A DNA stretch of 64,000 bases from Aquimarina sp. U1-2 (lineage in GTDB: Bacteria > Bacteroidota > Bacteroidia > Flavobacteriales > Flavobacteriaceae). How positions within the stretch are numbered: the first letter of the stretch is position 1; the number at the start of each line of letters is the position of its first letter. The stretch lies in the NCBI RefSeq assembly GCF_017897595.1, contig NZ_JAGKIK010000001.1, positions 372,001-436,000 on the forward strand, read 5' to 3'. Under the pieces are notes generated by a model that was not told the origin of the DNA, made no database searches, and was given only the letters and a program-made list of their open reading frames with translations. Made by a program: the position numbers and the translations under genes. Positions 1 to 9,232 of the stretch are shown one piece after another.

Positions 1-120
1 TGTACTTGTAGGTTCTACAACTGATTCAACAATCTCGTCAGATGAAGTTTCATTTTGACAAGAAGTGATTACTAATGCTGAGAGTACAGTACCCAAAGCT
101 AGTTTACTAAATTTTTTCAT
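1..120 (-). CDS. N-terminus of a lipoprotein (partial, runs off the window)
   Basis: Reading the minus strand from an ATG at 120 gives an open frame of 40 codons to the window edge. It starts MKKFSKLALG, followed by a hydrophobic stretch and ALVITSCQNE, a lipoprotein signal peptide with the lipid-modified Cys at about residue 21. An acidic Ser/Thr/Glu-rich linker follows, typical of Bacteroidota surface lipoproteins. The N-terminus resembles that of the metalloprotease lipoprotein at 27973-28833 in layout, but too little is visible to assign a function. The palindrome at 247-261 lies about 130 bases upstream and could regulate this gene or the plus-strand gene at 483. Confidence 0.75.
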   Translation of the reverse strand, partial: MKKFSKLALGTVLSALVITSCQNETSSDEIVESVVEPTST

Positions 121-246
121 AATAATTAAATTTGTGTTAGACTGTAAAATTATTAATTCAAAATAAAAATCGGCTGTGGTAAAACCGTACTGCTAATCGA
201 TTATCTTGTCTATTATAAAGCAAAAGAGGTATACTGAAAAAACATT

Positions 247-261
247 TGCAACAGTGTTGCA
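247..261. promoter_or_regulatory. Candidate metalloregulator (Zur/Fur-type) operator
   Basis: TGCAACAGTGTTGCA is a perfect 7-1-7 inverted repeat, the geometry bound by Fur-superfamily dimers. A 15-base site at 13675-13689 matches it at 12 to 13 positions. Both sites lie in promoter regions beside genes that look zinc-related. It sits between the minus-strand lipoprotein (starts at 120) and the plus-strand gene at 483. I saw no good TAnnTTTG box next to it, so which side it controls is open. Confidence 0.5.
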
Positions 262-482
262 TTAGTAAAAATAACCCATAAACATTTTTTAACAGGAATT
301 ACCCTTCGGATGAAATATGTAGGAATAACTTCCTACAAGAATTAAAAAATTAACATTAATTTAACATAAATATAGACAGAAAGGACTGAAACGCTTTGAT
401 TAAATCCTAAACTTTTACAAAAATTCTTGTAATAAATTCATGTATTTAGATAAAATACAGGTTTAATACTTACTTTTATTCC

Positions 483-797
483 ATGATCATGAATTCGTGG
501 AAAAACAAAATTTGCTTTATGATTGTTGTCACGTTTCTACTTCTTAGAATCGTAGACACACATTCCTTTTTTCATTTTTCTAACGATGATATCAGTACTC
601 ATTGTGAGTTATGTGATATTGCGCTACTTTCAAAACAACTTACTCCCTTTATTAAGAATGATTTTTTTGGTTCTGAACAAAGATCTATTACCAATTATCA
701 GATTCAATTTTATACTATCTTTTGTTATGAAACACATCAGTACAGCGTTACGCTTCCTAAAAGTGTTTATAACAAACCTCCTCCTTCTGTAATATAG
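483..797 (+). CDS. Small membrane-anchored HCELC-motif protein
   Basis: This 104-residue protein has a single N-terminal hydrophobic segment (about residues 9-23), then HSFFHF, an acidic patch and an HCELCD motif at about residues 41-46, with a further Cys in the C-terminal half. Short proteins of this plan (signal anchor, His/acidic stretch, His-Cys-x-x-Cys) are common in flavobacteria beside metal transport genes and resemble DUF2946-type proteins; that link is from memory of the families. The His/Cys cluster could bind a metal ion. It is preceded by the palindrome at 247-261 and followed 353 bases later by an ABC system. ATG at 483 and a second in-frame ATG at 489 are both possible starts. 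Confidence 0.6.
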   Translation: MIMNSWKNKICFMIVVTFLLLRIVDTHSFFHFSNDDISTHCELCDIALLSKQLTPFIKNDFFGSEQRSITNYQIQFYTIFCYETHQYSVTLPKSVYNKPPPSVI

Positions 798-1150
798 TGG
801 TTGTATTTTCAGAGATATTTATGTTATAGTTTTATACCTAGCATACGGCTATATAGTATACATATATAGTGTTTTATTACCGTTCTAATCTTTTCAATAG
901 TATTTCACTATAAACACCATAATTAGTTTTAGCATTGTATACTAACCCTTAACCCTATAATTCATCGTACTTTGTATTTATTCATACTTACAATTCGAGA
1001 AGAATTGCCGTACTGTATATAGTATTGATTATCTACAAACAAAATATCTTAAAGTAAACTTATAAGACATCAGTTAAAAGCTATTATTTATCTCGAGATG
1101 AGCCTCTTGGTAAATAAATTTCAATTATCGAAACTATTAATTCAGTCAAA
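798..1150. other. Intergenic stretch, no feature recognised
   Basis: 353 bases, very AT-rich, with several short TATATAG-like runs around 850-870. I see no open frame, terminator hairpin or promoter box that I would defend. Confidence 0.4.
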
Positions 1151-1867
1151 ATGATTACAACACAGAATCTTACAAAAAAATATAATAATCAAACCGCTTT
1201 GGATCGGCTAAACCTGAACGTAGGTAAAGGTGAAATTTACTGTTTACTTGGAGCTAATGGAGCTGGTAAAACTACCACCATCAATCTCCTATTAGGATTT
1301 ATCGAACCAACATCGGGGAATGCCCTGATTAATGGCCTGAACGTATTAGAGAATAGCAAAGAGACCAAAAAATTTCTAGCATATATTCCGGAAAACTTAA
1401 TGTTGTATCCTAGTCTTACAGCTATTGAAAATCTGGATTACTTTTCGGGCATTGCGGGCAAAAAACTCACTAAACAGCACTTAATATCTTTTTTGAAAGA
1501 AGCGGGACTCCAAGAAAGCGCTTTTGAGAAAAGAATAACAGCTTTTTCTAAAGGGATGCGTCAAAAAGTGGGTATTGCGATTGCGCTCGCCAAAGATGCC
1601 AAAGTTTTACTTCTAGATGAACCGACTTCGGGTCTTGACCCAAAAGCCAGTAATGAATTTGGGCAACTCCTTCAAAAGCTTTCTCAAAAAGGAGTAGCTA
1701 CCCTTATGGCTACACATGATTTATTTAGAGCAAAAGAAGTAGCTACTCAGATTGGAATTATGAAGAATGGGCAATTAAAAGAAGAATTTATTGCTAATGA
1801 TATTTCTTTAACCGATCTGGAAAAAACATATTTAGTTACTATGAATTATAAAGAGGTAGCGTTATGA
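1151..1867 (+). CDS. ABC transporter ATP-binding protein (NosF/CcmA type)
   Basis: A 238-residue nucleotide-binding subunit. Walker A is GANGAGKT at residues 34-41, the signature is the variant FSKGMRQK, and Walker B/D-loop reads LLLDEPTSGLD; the H-loop is in MATHDL. The protein is of the CcmA/NosF group that pairs with ABC-2 permeases. Its last codons overlap the ATG of the downstream permease by 4 bases (ATGA), so the two are translationally coupled. With the two permeases at 1864 and 3274 it forms one importer or exporter. The substrate is unknown; its place beside a COG0523 zinc GTPase and a His-rich lipoprotein suggests metal handling, which is inference. Confidence 0.93.
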   Translation: MITTQNLTKKYNNQTALDRLNLNVGKGEIYCLLGANGAGKTTTINLLLGFIEPTSGNALINGLNVLENSKETKKFLAYIPENLMLYPSLTAIENLDYFSGIAGKKLTKQHLISFLKEAGLQESAFEKRITAFSKGMRQKVGIAIALAKDAKVLLLDEPTSGLDPKASNEFGQLLQKLSQKGVATLMATHDLFRAKEVATQIGIMKNGQLKEEFIANDISLTDLEKTYLVTMNYKEVAL

Positions 1868-3267
1868 CTAGAAAAACATTTGTTAAAGAAAGTAAAGAAC
1901 TTTTTCGTGACGGCCGGGTACGAATCGCCATGTTTATCGTTATTCTACTAATGGGTATATCAATATGGATTAGTACGCAGCACTATCAAAATATTAACAA
2001 ACAGTATGAAACAGCCAAAACTGCTGAAAGAAATGTATGGGACAATCAAGGTGAGAAGAATCCACATTCAGCTGCACATTATGGTACCTATGCGTTTAAA
2101 CCGAAGTATCCTTTATCTTTAATTGATCAAGGGGTTGATAAATATGTAGGATCTTCTATATTTTTGGAAGCGCATAAACGAAATGAAGCTCAATTTAGTG
2201 CTGCAGCCGATCAGACAGGCTTAGCACGTTTTGGAGACCTAACTCCTGACTTCATGCTTCTATTTATGATCCCTTTGCTAATCATTCTCTTAGGATATAA
2301 CAGCTTTACAAAAGAACATGAAATGGGAACACTAACCTTGCTAAAAAGTCAAGGTTTTTCTGCATGGAGATGGGTATTGGGCAAATGGATGGCACTTTTT
2401 ATCCCTATCTTAACGCTTACCACCGTACTCTTTATCGTTGCAGGATTGATCTTGTCTAATCTAAAAGACTTTGGTATTTTCGATTGGAATTCTTTGATAT
2501 GGATGTATCTTCTGTATACCGCCTACTACATCATTTTTGTGAATCTGATATTGTTTATTTCTGCTAAAACAAAAAAATCTGGAATTTCTCTGGTGGTAGC
2601 ATTATCGGTATGGATTGTTTCCTGTTTGGCTATTCCGAAAGCTGCCAGTAATATCGCCGAAGATAAATACCCATACCCTACCCGACAAGAATTTGCTGCT
2701 AATGTTCTAAAGGACAAAAAGCAAGGGCTAGACGGCCATAATCCGTGGAGTAAAGAAGCCAAACTGTTAAAAGAAAAAGTATTAGCCGAACATGGGGTCG
2801 ATAGTATTCACAAATTACCTTTTAACTTTGATGCATATCGCATGCAAAAAGGAGAAGAACACGAAGCTGATATTTACTTTAAACACTACAACTACCTTAA
2901 AGATCAGTTTACAAAACAAACCAAAGTTTACAAAGGATTGGCTGTATTTTCTCCTTATCTGCCCACTCGTTTTATGAGTATGGCCATAGCACATACCGAT
3001 TATGCGACACATTGGAATTTTGCTGATGCTGCAGAAAATTATAGAATTGCCACTCAAAAATTTCTTAATGATGACTTTGCCAAAAATTCTGCCTATGGCA
3101 ACTGGGGGTACAAAGCTGATGCCAGTTTTTGGAAAAAGCTTCCTGTATTTGAATATTCACCCCCCGAACTTACCGCAGTACTTTCTCAAAATACGCTTAA
3201 TCTTGCTGTTTTGAGTACTTGGCTTTTGGGCTCTTTTGCTTTGCTATCATTCATTAAAAAAATATAA
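1864..3267 (+). CDS. ABC transporter permease, DUF3526/ABC-2 type (first of two)
   Basis: 467 residues. One N-terminal membrane segment (about 19-36) is followed by an extracytoplasmic region, then a membrane segment LLFMIPLLIILLGY and the cytoplasmic coupling motif FTKEHEMGTLTLLKSQG that typifies NosY/DUF3526 permeases. More membrane segments follow, then a large second extracytoplasmic domain (about residues 265-440) and a final C-terminal membrane helix. It overlaps the ATPase gene by 4 bases and ends 6 bases before the second permease. The two permeases share this plan and probably form a heterodimer on the ATPase dimer. Confidence 0.88.
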   Translation: MTRKTFVKESKELFRDGRVRIAMFIVILLMGISIWISTQHYQNINKQYETAKTAERNVWDNQGEKNPHSAAHYGTYAFKPKYPLSLIDQGVDKYVGSSIFLEAHKRNEAQFSAAADQTGLARFGDLTPDFMLLFMIPLLIILLGYNSFTKEHEMGTLTLLKSQGFSAWRWVLGKWMALFIPILTLTTVLFIVAGLILSNLKDFGIFDWNSLIWMYLLYTAYYIIFVNLILFISAKTKKSGISLVVALSVWIVSCLAIPKAASNIAEDKYPYPTRQEFAANVLKDKKQGLDGHNPWSKEAKLLKEKVLAEHGVDSIHKLPFNFDAYRMQKGEEHEADIYFKHYNYLKDQFTKQTKVYKGLAVFSPYLPTRFMSMAIAHTDYATHWNFADAAENYRIATQKFLNDDFAKNSAYGNWGYKADASFWKKLPVFEYSPPELTAVLSQNTLNLAVLSTWLLGSFALLSFIKKI

Positions 3268-3273
3268 ATCGTC

Positions 3274-4707
3274 ATGTTATCATACAATTTTAAATACGAA
3301 TTAAAACTACTTTTACGAAGTAAATGGATACAATTGCTAAGTATCATTTTGCTGCTGTTATTTGGATTTTCGGGGTATAACGGGAAGGAAAAAGTAGCAA
3401 AAAGAAAAGCCGCTATTACTGCTGCCCAGGATGAAGTAAAGAAAAACGACGAAATGATGCTACAATTACTGGATTCTATAGAAAAAGGGATGCAAGTTAG
3501 TGCTTCAAGGTGGACCCTACCTACAAGTCCTATGGCAGTTGGCAATTACCACCCACGTGTAGCCGCAATGGAGTCACAATCAATGGCTTTTATAGCAACC
3601 GGGCAAGCAGATCTTTTTACACATTATGTGAAGCCGAAAGTTAGTGGAGATGATGCTGCATTAAACTTTACAGAGATGACTAGCCCTGTTCAATTGCTAT
3701 TTGGCAGCTTTGATTTGGCTTTTGTGATTGTCTATTTACTTCCTTTACTTATTATTGCTTTTTCTTACGATATACTTTCCGCAGAAAAGGAAAGTGGTTC
3801 ATTACGATTACTGGCCTCTCAACCTATTGGGATCCAAAATTGGGTATTACAAAAGCTATCACTCCGCTTTTTATGGTTGTCTGTACTTGTAATAGTAGCC
3901 CTGGTAATTACGTTGTTCATTTTAGAAATAGCATGGTTTTCAATGTTTACAGCATTTATGCTGTTTATTAGTATTGTATTAACCTATATGCTATTTTGGT
4001 TTGCTCTTGCATTTCTAGTTAATCTCTGGGTAGGTAGTTCTGCGAAAAATGCAATTTCATTACTAGGATTATGGGTGCTTTTTGTATTGCTCATCCCATC
4101 TACGCTTAATCAGGTAAGCACAACATTACACCCTATGCCTTCGCGTACGCTACTAATAAATGAAATGAGAGGATTAAAAGCCGAAGTAGCGAAGAAACAA
4201 GATAAAATTCTGGATAATTTTTTAAGAGATCATCCTGAATATGCTATCAACGATACGACACAAACACGTGGATTTTATCATCGGTATATGGCGTCCCAAC
4301 AACTCGTTAAAGGAGAACTGAAACCAGTGATTACAACCTATGAAAATCAACTGCAAAAACAACAAGCATGGGTTGAAAAGTTAAAATGGGCATCTCCAGC
4401 AATTACTGTACAAGAGTCCTTGAACAAAATGGCAGGAACCTCAACAGGAGACTACGATCATTTTCGAAAACAAGTTGTTGTTTTTGCTGAAACCTGGAGA
4501 AGCTATTTAACGCCCTTTTTATATAACAATCAAAATTTTACACAAAAAGATTATCCAGAGCTTCCACAATTTGTATTTCTTCCTAAACCTGAATCGAAAT
4601 TACATTTGGTACCGGTCATTCTTTTGGGAATAACTACATTACTTTTCGGCATTGGATATATATCTTCCAAAAAGTTCGAAGAACGTACTGTGCTTACTTC
4701 ATTTTGA
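3274..4707 (+). CDS. ABC transporter permease, DUF3526/ABC-2 type (second of two)
   Basis: 477 residues with the same architecture as the upstream permease: an N-terminal membrane segment, an extracytoplasmic region, then LLPLLIIAFSYDILSAEKESGSLRLLASQP, where the EKESGSLRLL element is the DUF3526 coupling-helix motif, more membrane segments, a large extracytoplasmic loop, and one last helix near residues 450-468. The two permeases are paralogues at the level of layout and motif. The stop at 4705-4707 lies one base before the ATG of the next small gene, so the operon continues. No TonB-dependent receptor is attached, although such ABC sets often sit next to one. Confidence 0.88.
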   Translation: MLSYNFKYELKLLLRSKWIQLLSIILLLLFGFSGYNGKEKVAKRKAAITAAQDEVKKNDEMMLQLLDSIEKGMQVSASRWTLPTSPMAVGNYHPRVAAMESQSMAFIATGQADLFTHYVKPKVSGDDAALNFTEMTSPVQLLFGSFDLAFVIVYLLPLLIIAFSYDILSAEKESGSLRLLASQPIGIQNWVLQKLSLRFLWLSVLVIVALVITLFILEIAWFSMFTAFMLFISIVLTYMLFWFALAFLVNLWVGSSAKNAISLLGLWVLFVLLIPSTLNQVSTTLHPMPSRTLLINEMRGLKAEVAKKQDKILDNFLRDHPEYAINDTTQTRGFYHRYMASQQLVKGELKPVITTYENQLQKQQAWVEKLKWASPAITVQESLNKMAGTSTGDYDHFRKQVVVFAETWRSYLTPFLYNNQNFTQKDYPELPQFVFLPKPESKLHLVPVILLGITTLLFGIGYISSKKFEERTVLTSF

Positions 4708-4708
4708 T

Positions 4709-5065
4709 ATGAGATATTGTGTACTAGTAGTCGTTTTCATATTGCAGCTAACCTTGGTGACTCAAAAACAAGGGGTAAATAATTTCCCTCTTCCTAAAGT
4801 ACCTATAAAAATTGGCGCTATCATTAGCTGTAAGTGCGAAGCTTTTCTTAAATCGACATACGTAAACCATGAGTTTTTTAACAGGATTCAGAAAATTTAT
4901 ATAAAGTTTACTGTAGCACCCTTAGATAATGTAGAATATAGTAAAATTACCCAGATAATTTGTAAATTAAACGACAAATACAATAATAGACCCAGTAGGG
5001 GAATCACTTCTATCTGGAATTTTGAGAAACTGCATTCAAAAAAACCTTTAAATCAGATTATATAA
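4709..5065 (+). CDS. Small exported protein of unknown function
   Basis: 118 residues from the ATG at 4709. The longer in-frame start at 4652 would overlap the permease by 56 bases and is unlikely. The N-terminus MRYCVLVVVFILQLTLVTQ is a hydrophobic signal or anchor. The mature part is basic, with a CKC motif and one further Cys (IICKLN). I recognise no family. Its tight packing between the permease (1-base gap) and the lipoprotein (17-base gap) supports it as a real operon member and a possible accessory factor of the ABC system. Confidence 0.55.
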   Translation: MRYCVLVVVFILQLTLVTQKQGVNNFPLPKVPIKIGAIISCKCEAFLKSTYVNHEFFNRIQKIYIKFTVAPLDNVEYSKITQIICKLNDKYNNRPSRGITSIWNFEKLHSKKPLNQII

Positions 5066-5082
5066 ATTAAAATTAAAACACA

Positions 5083-5904
5083 ATGAACACACACTATGTA
5101 AGTATTATTGCATCTTTAATGCTCTTTTTCACTACAGCTTGTAAGCAGGAGAAAAAGGATGCTAACAATGATGAAGGCGTAACCAAAGAGGTTGAGACAG
5201 AAACCGAAAAAGTACCATCAAAAATAACACTTGAAAAATTAGAAGGCTCTCCCGCATATGCTGATGCTTCACTTATTTTGGATACCCCAGAAGACATCAA
5301 AATGGCAAAAGCAGGAGAAATGGAGTTTTCGTTTAACGTAGAAAATTATGAATTAGGCGCACAAACAAAAGGTCCTAACGCTCAAAAATTAGCAAACTCG
5401 GGAAAAGGTCAACATATTCACTTCATTTTAGACAATCAACCTTATTCTGCTCATTACGAACCAAATTTTAAAAAAGAAGTTCCGGCAGGAGTGCACCATT
5501 TGGTTGCCTTTTTAAGTCGTTCATTTCACGAATCCGTTAAAAATGAGAACTCTGTAATTGTTCGTAAACTTATAGTTGGGGATACACCTGAAGACAAACT
5601 TGGTCTTGATATGAAAGCGCCTACACTTATATATAGCAGGCCAAAAGGAGAATATGCCGGAAAAGACACAGAGCAAGTACTACTCGACTTCTTTGTACTC
5701 AACACCTCACTTTCAGAAAAGGGTCATAAAGTTCGTGCTACTATTAATGGGGAAGAATTTATGATTACAGAATGGGCTCCACACGTTATCAAAGGATTAC
5801 CAATGGGAGAAATCACAATTCAATTAGAATTGCTTGATGAAATGGGGAAATTGCTTCCGGGACCTTTTAACAAAGTAACTCGTACTGTTACATTAAAAGA
5901 GTAA
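5083..5904 (+). CDS. His-rich periplasmic/surface lipoprotein
   Basis: 273 residues with a lipoprotein signal (LMLFFTTACKQE, lipidated Cys near residue 20) and a charged Lys/Glu linker to about residue 50. The body has GQHIHF (H111, H113), SAHYEP (H124) and GVHHLVAF (H138, H139), a spacing that could make a metal site on a beta-sandwich fold. I know similar flavobacterial proteins only as hypothetical, sometimes labelled phosphopeptide-binding. It closes the ABC gene run and precedes the COG0523 gene, so a metal-binding role in that system is a reasonable inference, not shown by the sequence. Confidence 0.7.
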   Translation: MNTHYVSIIASLMLFFTTACKQEKKDANNDEGVTKEVETETEKVPSKITLEKLEGSPAYADASLILDTPEDIKMAKAGEMEFSFNVENYELGAQTKGPNAQKLANSGKGQHIHFILDNQPYSAHYEPNFKKEVPAGVHHLVAFLSRSFHESVKNENSVIVRKLIVGDTPEDKLGLDMKAPTLIYSRPKGEYAGKDTEQVLLDFFVLNTSLSEKGHKVRATINGEEFMITEWAPHVIKGLPMGEITIQLELLDEMGKLLPGPFNKVTRTVTLKE

Positions 5905-5919
5905 TTTCTAGACTGAGCG

Positions 5920-5941
5920 GCCTCAAGGCGTGCCTTGAGGC
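5920..5941. terminator. Inverted repeat, probable terminator after the ABC/lipoprotein operon
   Basis: GCCTCAAGGC and GCCTTGAGGC form a perfect 10-bp inverted repeat with a 2-base centre, 15 bases after the lipoprotein stop. The following T-run is weak (ATTTAAAT), so termination efficiency is uncertain. The two-base centre means the RNA hairpin would open a few closing pairs to make a loop. Confidence 0.5.
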
Positions 5942-6111
5942 ATTTAAATCTAGTTGATCGAATACGTAGCCATAAAGTAACTTAAAATCATGTGTAAAGC
6001 TGAAATTAGGAATACTTGTCTATTGTATTGTAGTTAAGACGGCGACAGTGCTTGTACACAACAGGTTAGTTGTAATAACACATATTCGATAATTTTTAAA
6101 TATTCAAATCA

Positions 6112-7329
6112 ATGAATAAATTGCCCGTAACTGTATTAAGTGGATTTCTTGGTGCAGGAAAAACTACACTTTTAAATCATATTTTACATAACAAAGAAGG
6201 ACTTAAAGTTGCTGTTATCGTTAATGATATGAGTGAAGTTAATATTGATGCACAACTTGTAGAAAATGAAAATACGCTTTCTCGAACCGAAGAGAAATTG
6301 GTAGAAATGTCTAATGGCTGTATTTGCTGTACTTTAAGGGAAGACCTTATGATTGAAGTAGAAAAATTGGCTAAAGAACAGCGCTTTGATTATCTAATTA
6401 TTGAAAGTACGGGAATTTCAGAACCTATACCAGTTGCACAAACCTTTAGTTTTGCTAGTGAAGATGGACAATTAGATTTAAGTCGGTTTAGTTACGTAGA
6501 TACTATGGTCACTGTCGTAGATGCGTTTAACTTTTTAAAGGATTTTTCTAGCCCACAATATTTAACAGATAGAAATCTTACCAATATTGAAGGAGATGAT
6601 CGCACTATTGTTAATCTGCTAACCGATCAGGTAGAATTTGCCAATGTAATTTTACTGAATAAAGTCGATTTGGTGACGGAGTCTGAATTAAGGAATTTAT
6701 ACGATATTATTCATAAATTAAACCCGAATGCTCGTATTATTCCTACTCAAAATTCTCAAACTGCGCTACGCGAAGTAATAGCCACAGGGTTATTCAACTT
6801 CGAAGAAGCCGAAGCATCAGCAGGCTGGATACAAGAACTTGAAAATGAACATATCCCTGAAACCGAAGAGTACGGAATAGGTTCTTTTGTATACCGACGA
6901 CGTACACCTTTTCATCCTAAACGATTTTTAGATTTTGCAACACAACACTTTCCTTCCAATATTATTCGTAGTAAGGGGTTATTTTGGCTGGCCTCACGAT
7001 CAGACCAAGCTCTTATTTGGGGTTCTGCAGGAGGTTCGCTAAAAACAGATCCTGCCGGAGTTTGGTGGGCTTCAATGCCCTTTAGTGAAAGAATCGGTTA
7101 TGCTTCTTTTGTTAATAATCAAGAAATGATCGAATCAGAATGGGACGCAACTTTTGGCGATCGTAAAATTGAATTGGTATTTATTGGTCAAAATATTAAT
7201 GTTGACCAGGTCACAAAACAACTTGATGCAAGTTTGCTCACCAAATCAGAGATCAACCTATGGAAAAAAGGTGAGTTCTCTACAAAAGATAATTGGCCTA
7301 TTGCTACTTATCAAGAACCATCGATGTAA
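6112..7329 (+). CDS. COG0523/CobW-family GTPase, probable zinc metallochaperone (ZigA type)
   Basis: 405 residues. The G1 P-loop is GFLGAGKTT (11-19), the family metal motif is GCICC (69-73), and the guanine-specificity motif is NKVD (183-186). A C-terminal CobW_C domain follows (about 255-395, with the [11 protein letters not shown] region). COG0523 proteins with CxCC bind Zn and hydrolyse GTP; the ZigA/YciC branch is induced under zinc limitation and delivers Zn to client enzymes. It lies 207 bases after the lipoprotein gene, on the same strand but behind the inverted repeat at 5920-5941, so it may have its own promoter. I found no copy of the 247-261 palindrome directly upstream. Confidence 0.9.
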   Translation: MNKLPVTVLSGFLGAGKTTLLNHILHNKEGLKVAVIVNDMSEVNIDAQLVENENTLSRTEEKLVEMSNGCICCTLREDLMIEVEKLAKEQRFDYLIIESTGISEPIPVAQTFSFASEDGQLDLSRFSYVDTMVTVVDAFNFLKDFSSPQYLTDRNLTNIEGDDRTIVNLLTDQVEFANVILLNKVDLVTESELRNLYDIIHKLNPNARIIPTQNSQTALREVIATGLFNFEEAEASAGWIQELENEHIPETEEYGIGSFVYRRRTPFHPKRFLDFATQHFPSNIIRSKGLFWLASRSDQALIWGSAGGSLKTDPAGVWWASMPFSERIGYASFVNNQEMIESEWDATFGDRKIELVFIGQNINVDQVTKQLDASLLTKSEINLWKKGEFSTKDNWPIATYQEPSM

Positions 7330-7475
7330 CTCGTTTTATATGAATTTAGCTATAAAACAAAACTTTCAATGCTAAAATTATAGAAAGTCTTTTCATATCT
7401 TTACTATGAAAATACGAGCTGGTAGACGCATTTTCTCGTAAAAAAATATGGCTCCAAAGGATGAATAAGGAGTAT

Positions 7476-7483
7476 TATATTTG
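7476..7483 (+). promoter_or_regulatory. Probable -7 promoter box for gamma-glutamyltransferase
   Basis: TATATTTG is an exact match to the Bacteroidota -7 consensus TAnnTTTG, 52 bases before the ATG at 7535. No clear TTG -33 element lies at the usual distance. Confidence 0.45.
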
Positions 7484-7534
7484 GGATGTTAAGTCAAATC
7501 ACCATACTGCTTATTTAAAATTGATTAATTACAG

Positions 7535-9232
7535 ATGAAAACTCTTTTTTATTATACTTCTATTCTTTTTTTAGGTATCGCTTGTACTTTTGCGCAAGAT
7601 AGAATTACAGGAAAACCTTTTGCAACCCGATCTGAAGTTCTAGGTCAAAATGGAATGGTAGCGACCAGTCATCCTTTGGCTACTCAGATAGGGCTAGACA
7701 TACTTAAAAGTGGAGGTAATGCCATTGATGCCGCTATTGCCGCAAATGCAGCACTGGGACTTATGGAGCCTACGGGCTGTGGTATTGGTGGCGATCTTTT
7801 TGCTATCGTTTGGGACGGAAAAACTAAAAAACTCTATGGTCTTAATGCCAGTGGGCGTTCTCCTCAAAAACTTACGCTAGAATATTTTCAAAAGAAAGGA
7901 ATGGAAAAAATACCATCATATGGACCATTACCTGTAAGTGTGCCTGGTGCAGTTGATGGCTGGTTCGAACTTCATAAAAAATTTGGTTCAAAACCGATGT
8001 CAGAAATACTGTCACCATCTATCCAATATGCCGAAAATGGATTTCCGTTGACCGAACTTATCTCATGGTACATCCAACGTACTATACCACGTTTTGAATC
8101 CAAAGGGTTTCCTAATATAAAAGATACGTATATAACCCAAAATGGAGGCAAACTACCTAAAGAAGGTGAACTATATAAAAATCCGTATCTCGCTAACACC
8201 TATAGAAGTCTTGCTAAAGAAGGACGTGATGCTTTTTACAAAGGCGATATTGCTAAAACCATTGATACTTTCATTAAAGAACAAGGCGGATTTCTATCGA
8301 CCAAAGATCTTGCCGCTCATACGTCAGAATGGGTAGAACCGGTATCTATTAACTACAGAGGCTATGATGTATGGGAATTACCTCCTAACGGACAAGGGAT
8401 TGCAGCACTACAAATGCTACAAATATTAAAAGGTTATGATTTTTCTACTATTGAATTTGGAAGTACAGAACATCTACATCTTTTTACCGAAGCTAAAAAG
8501 TTAGCCTTTGAAGATCGCGCAAAATACTATGCCGACATGGATTTTTTTGATGTTCCTGTGACGCAATTACTATCAGAAGAATATGCTGAGAACAGAAGAA
8601 AACAAATCAAAGCTAAAGCAGGAACATATAGCGCAGGTGAAATTTCTGCAGGGGAGACTATTTATATGACAGTAGCTGACAAAGAAGGCACCATGATATC
8701 TTTGATTCAAAGTAATTATCGAGGAATGGGTTCTGGTATGGTTCCGCCAAAACTTGGCTTTATGTTACAAGATCGAGGGGAATTATTTAGCCTAAAAAAA
8801 GGGCAGGCCAATACCTATTCACCTGGAAAACGCCCTTTTCATACAATTATTCCGGCATTTATTACAAAAGACAATAAGCCTTATGTTAGTTTTGGCGTGA
8901 TGGGAGGTGATTTTCAACCTATGGGACATACGCAAATTGTTATGAACTTAATTGACTTTGGTATGAACTTACAAGAAGCTGGTGATGCCCCGCGTTGGGA
9001 TCATACGGGTGGAGCAAGCCCGATGGGAAATACCACTCAGGACACCGGAATGATACGAACTGAATCTGGAATACCCTATACGACATTGAGAGGGTTAATG
9101 GATAAAGGTCATAAAATTGGTACTGCCCGAGGGGTATATGGAGGGTATCAGGCTATTTTATGGGATGATAAAAACAAAGTGTATCACGGCGCCTCAGAAA
9201 GCCGAAAAGACGGACAAGCGGCAGGATACTAA
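7535..9232 (+). CDS. ggt: Gamma-glutamyltransferase, periplasmic
   Basis: 565 residues, the full family length. A signal peptide ends in CTFAQ (about residue 21). The large-subunit signature is GGNAIDAAIAANAALGLMEPTGCGIGGD. The autoprocessing Thr that becomes the small-subunit N-terminus is T375 in GETIYMTVADKEG, followed by SNYRGMGSGMVPP and the C-terminal GGDFQPMGH region. The enzyme hydrolyses or transfers gamma-glutamyl groups from glutathione and related peptides in the periplasm. The sequence resembles the YwrD-like branch more than classical E. coli Ggt. Its stop codon overlaps the stop of the convergent nucleotidase gene. Confidence 0.93.
   Translation: MKTLFYYTSILFLGIACTFAQDRITGKPFATRSEVLGQNGMVATSHPLATQIGLDILKSGGNAIDAAIAANAALGLMEPTGCGIGGDLFAIVWDGKTKKLYGLNASGRSPQKLTLEYFQKKGMEKIPSYGPLPVSVPGAVDGWFELHKKFGSKPMSEILSPSIQYAENGFPLTELISWYIQRTIPRFESKGFPNIKDTYITQNGGKLPKEGELYKNPYLANTYRSLAKEGRDAFYKGDIAKTIDTFIKEQGGFLSTKDLAAHTSEWVEPVSINYRGYDVWELPPNGQGIAALQMLQILKGYDFSTIEFGSTEHLHLFTEAKKLAFEDRAKYYADMDFFDVPVTQLLSEEYAENRRKQIKAKAGTYSAGEISAGETIYMTVADKEGTMISLIQSNYRGMGSGMVPPKLGFMLQDRGELFSLKKGQANTYSPGKRPFHTIIPAFITKDNKPYVSFGVMGGDFQPMGHTQIVMNLIDFGMNLQEAGDAPRWDHTGGASPMGNTTQDTGMIRTESGIPYTTLRGLMDKGHKIGTARGVYGGYQAILWDDKNKVYHGASESRKDGQAAGY

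Noticed and set aside
4652..4708. Longer N-terminus for the small exported protein
   Set aside because: It would overlap the permease by 56 bases and places the hydrophobic signal in the interior of the protein.
7416..7440. CTGGTAGACGC text resembling the D-arm of tRNA-Leu
   Set aside because: Only ten bases match; no acceptor, anticodon or T-arm could be found around it.
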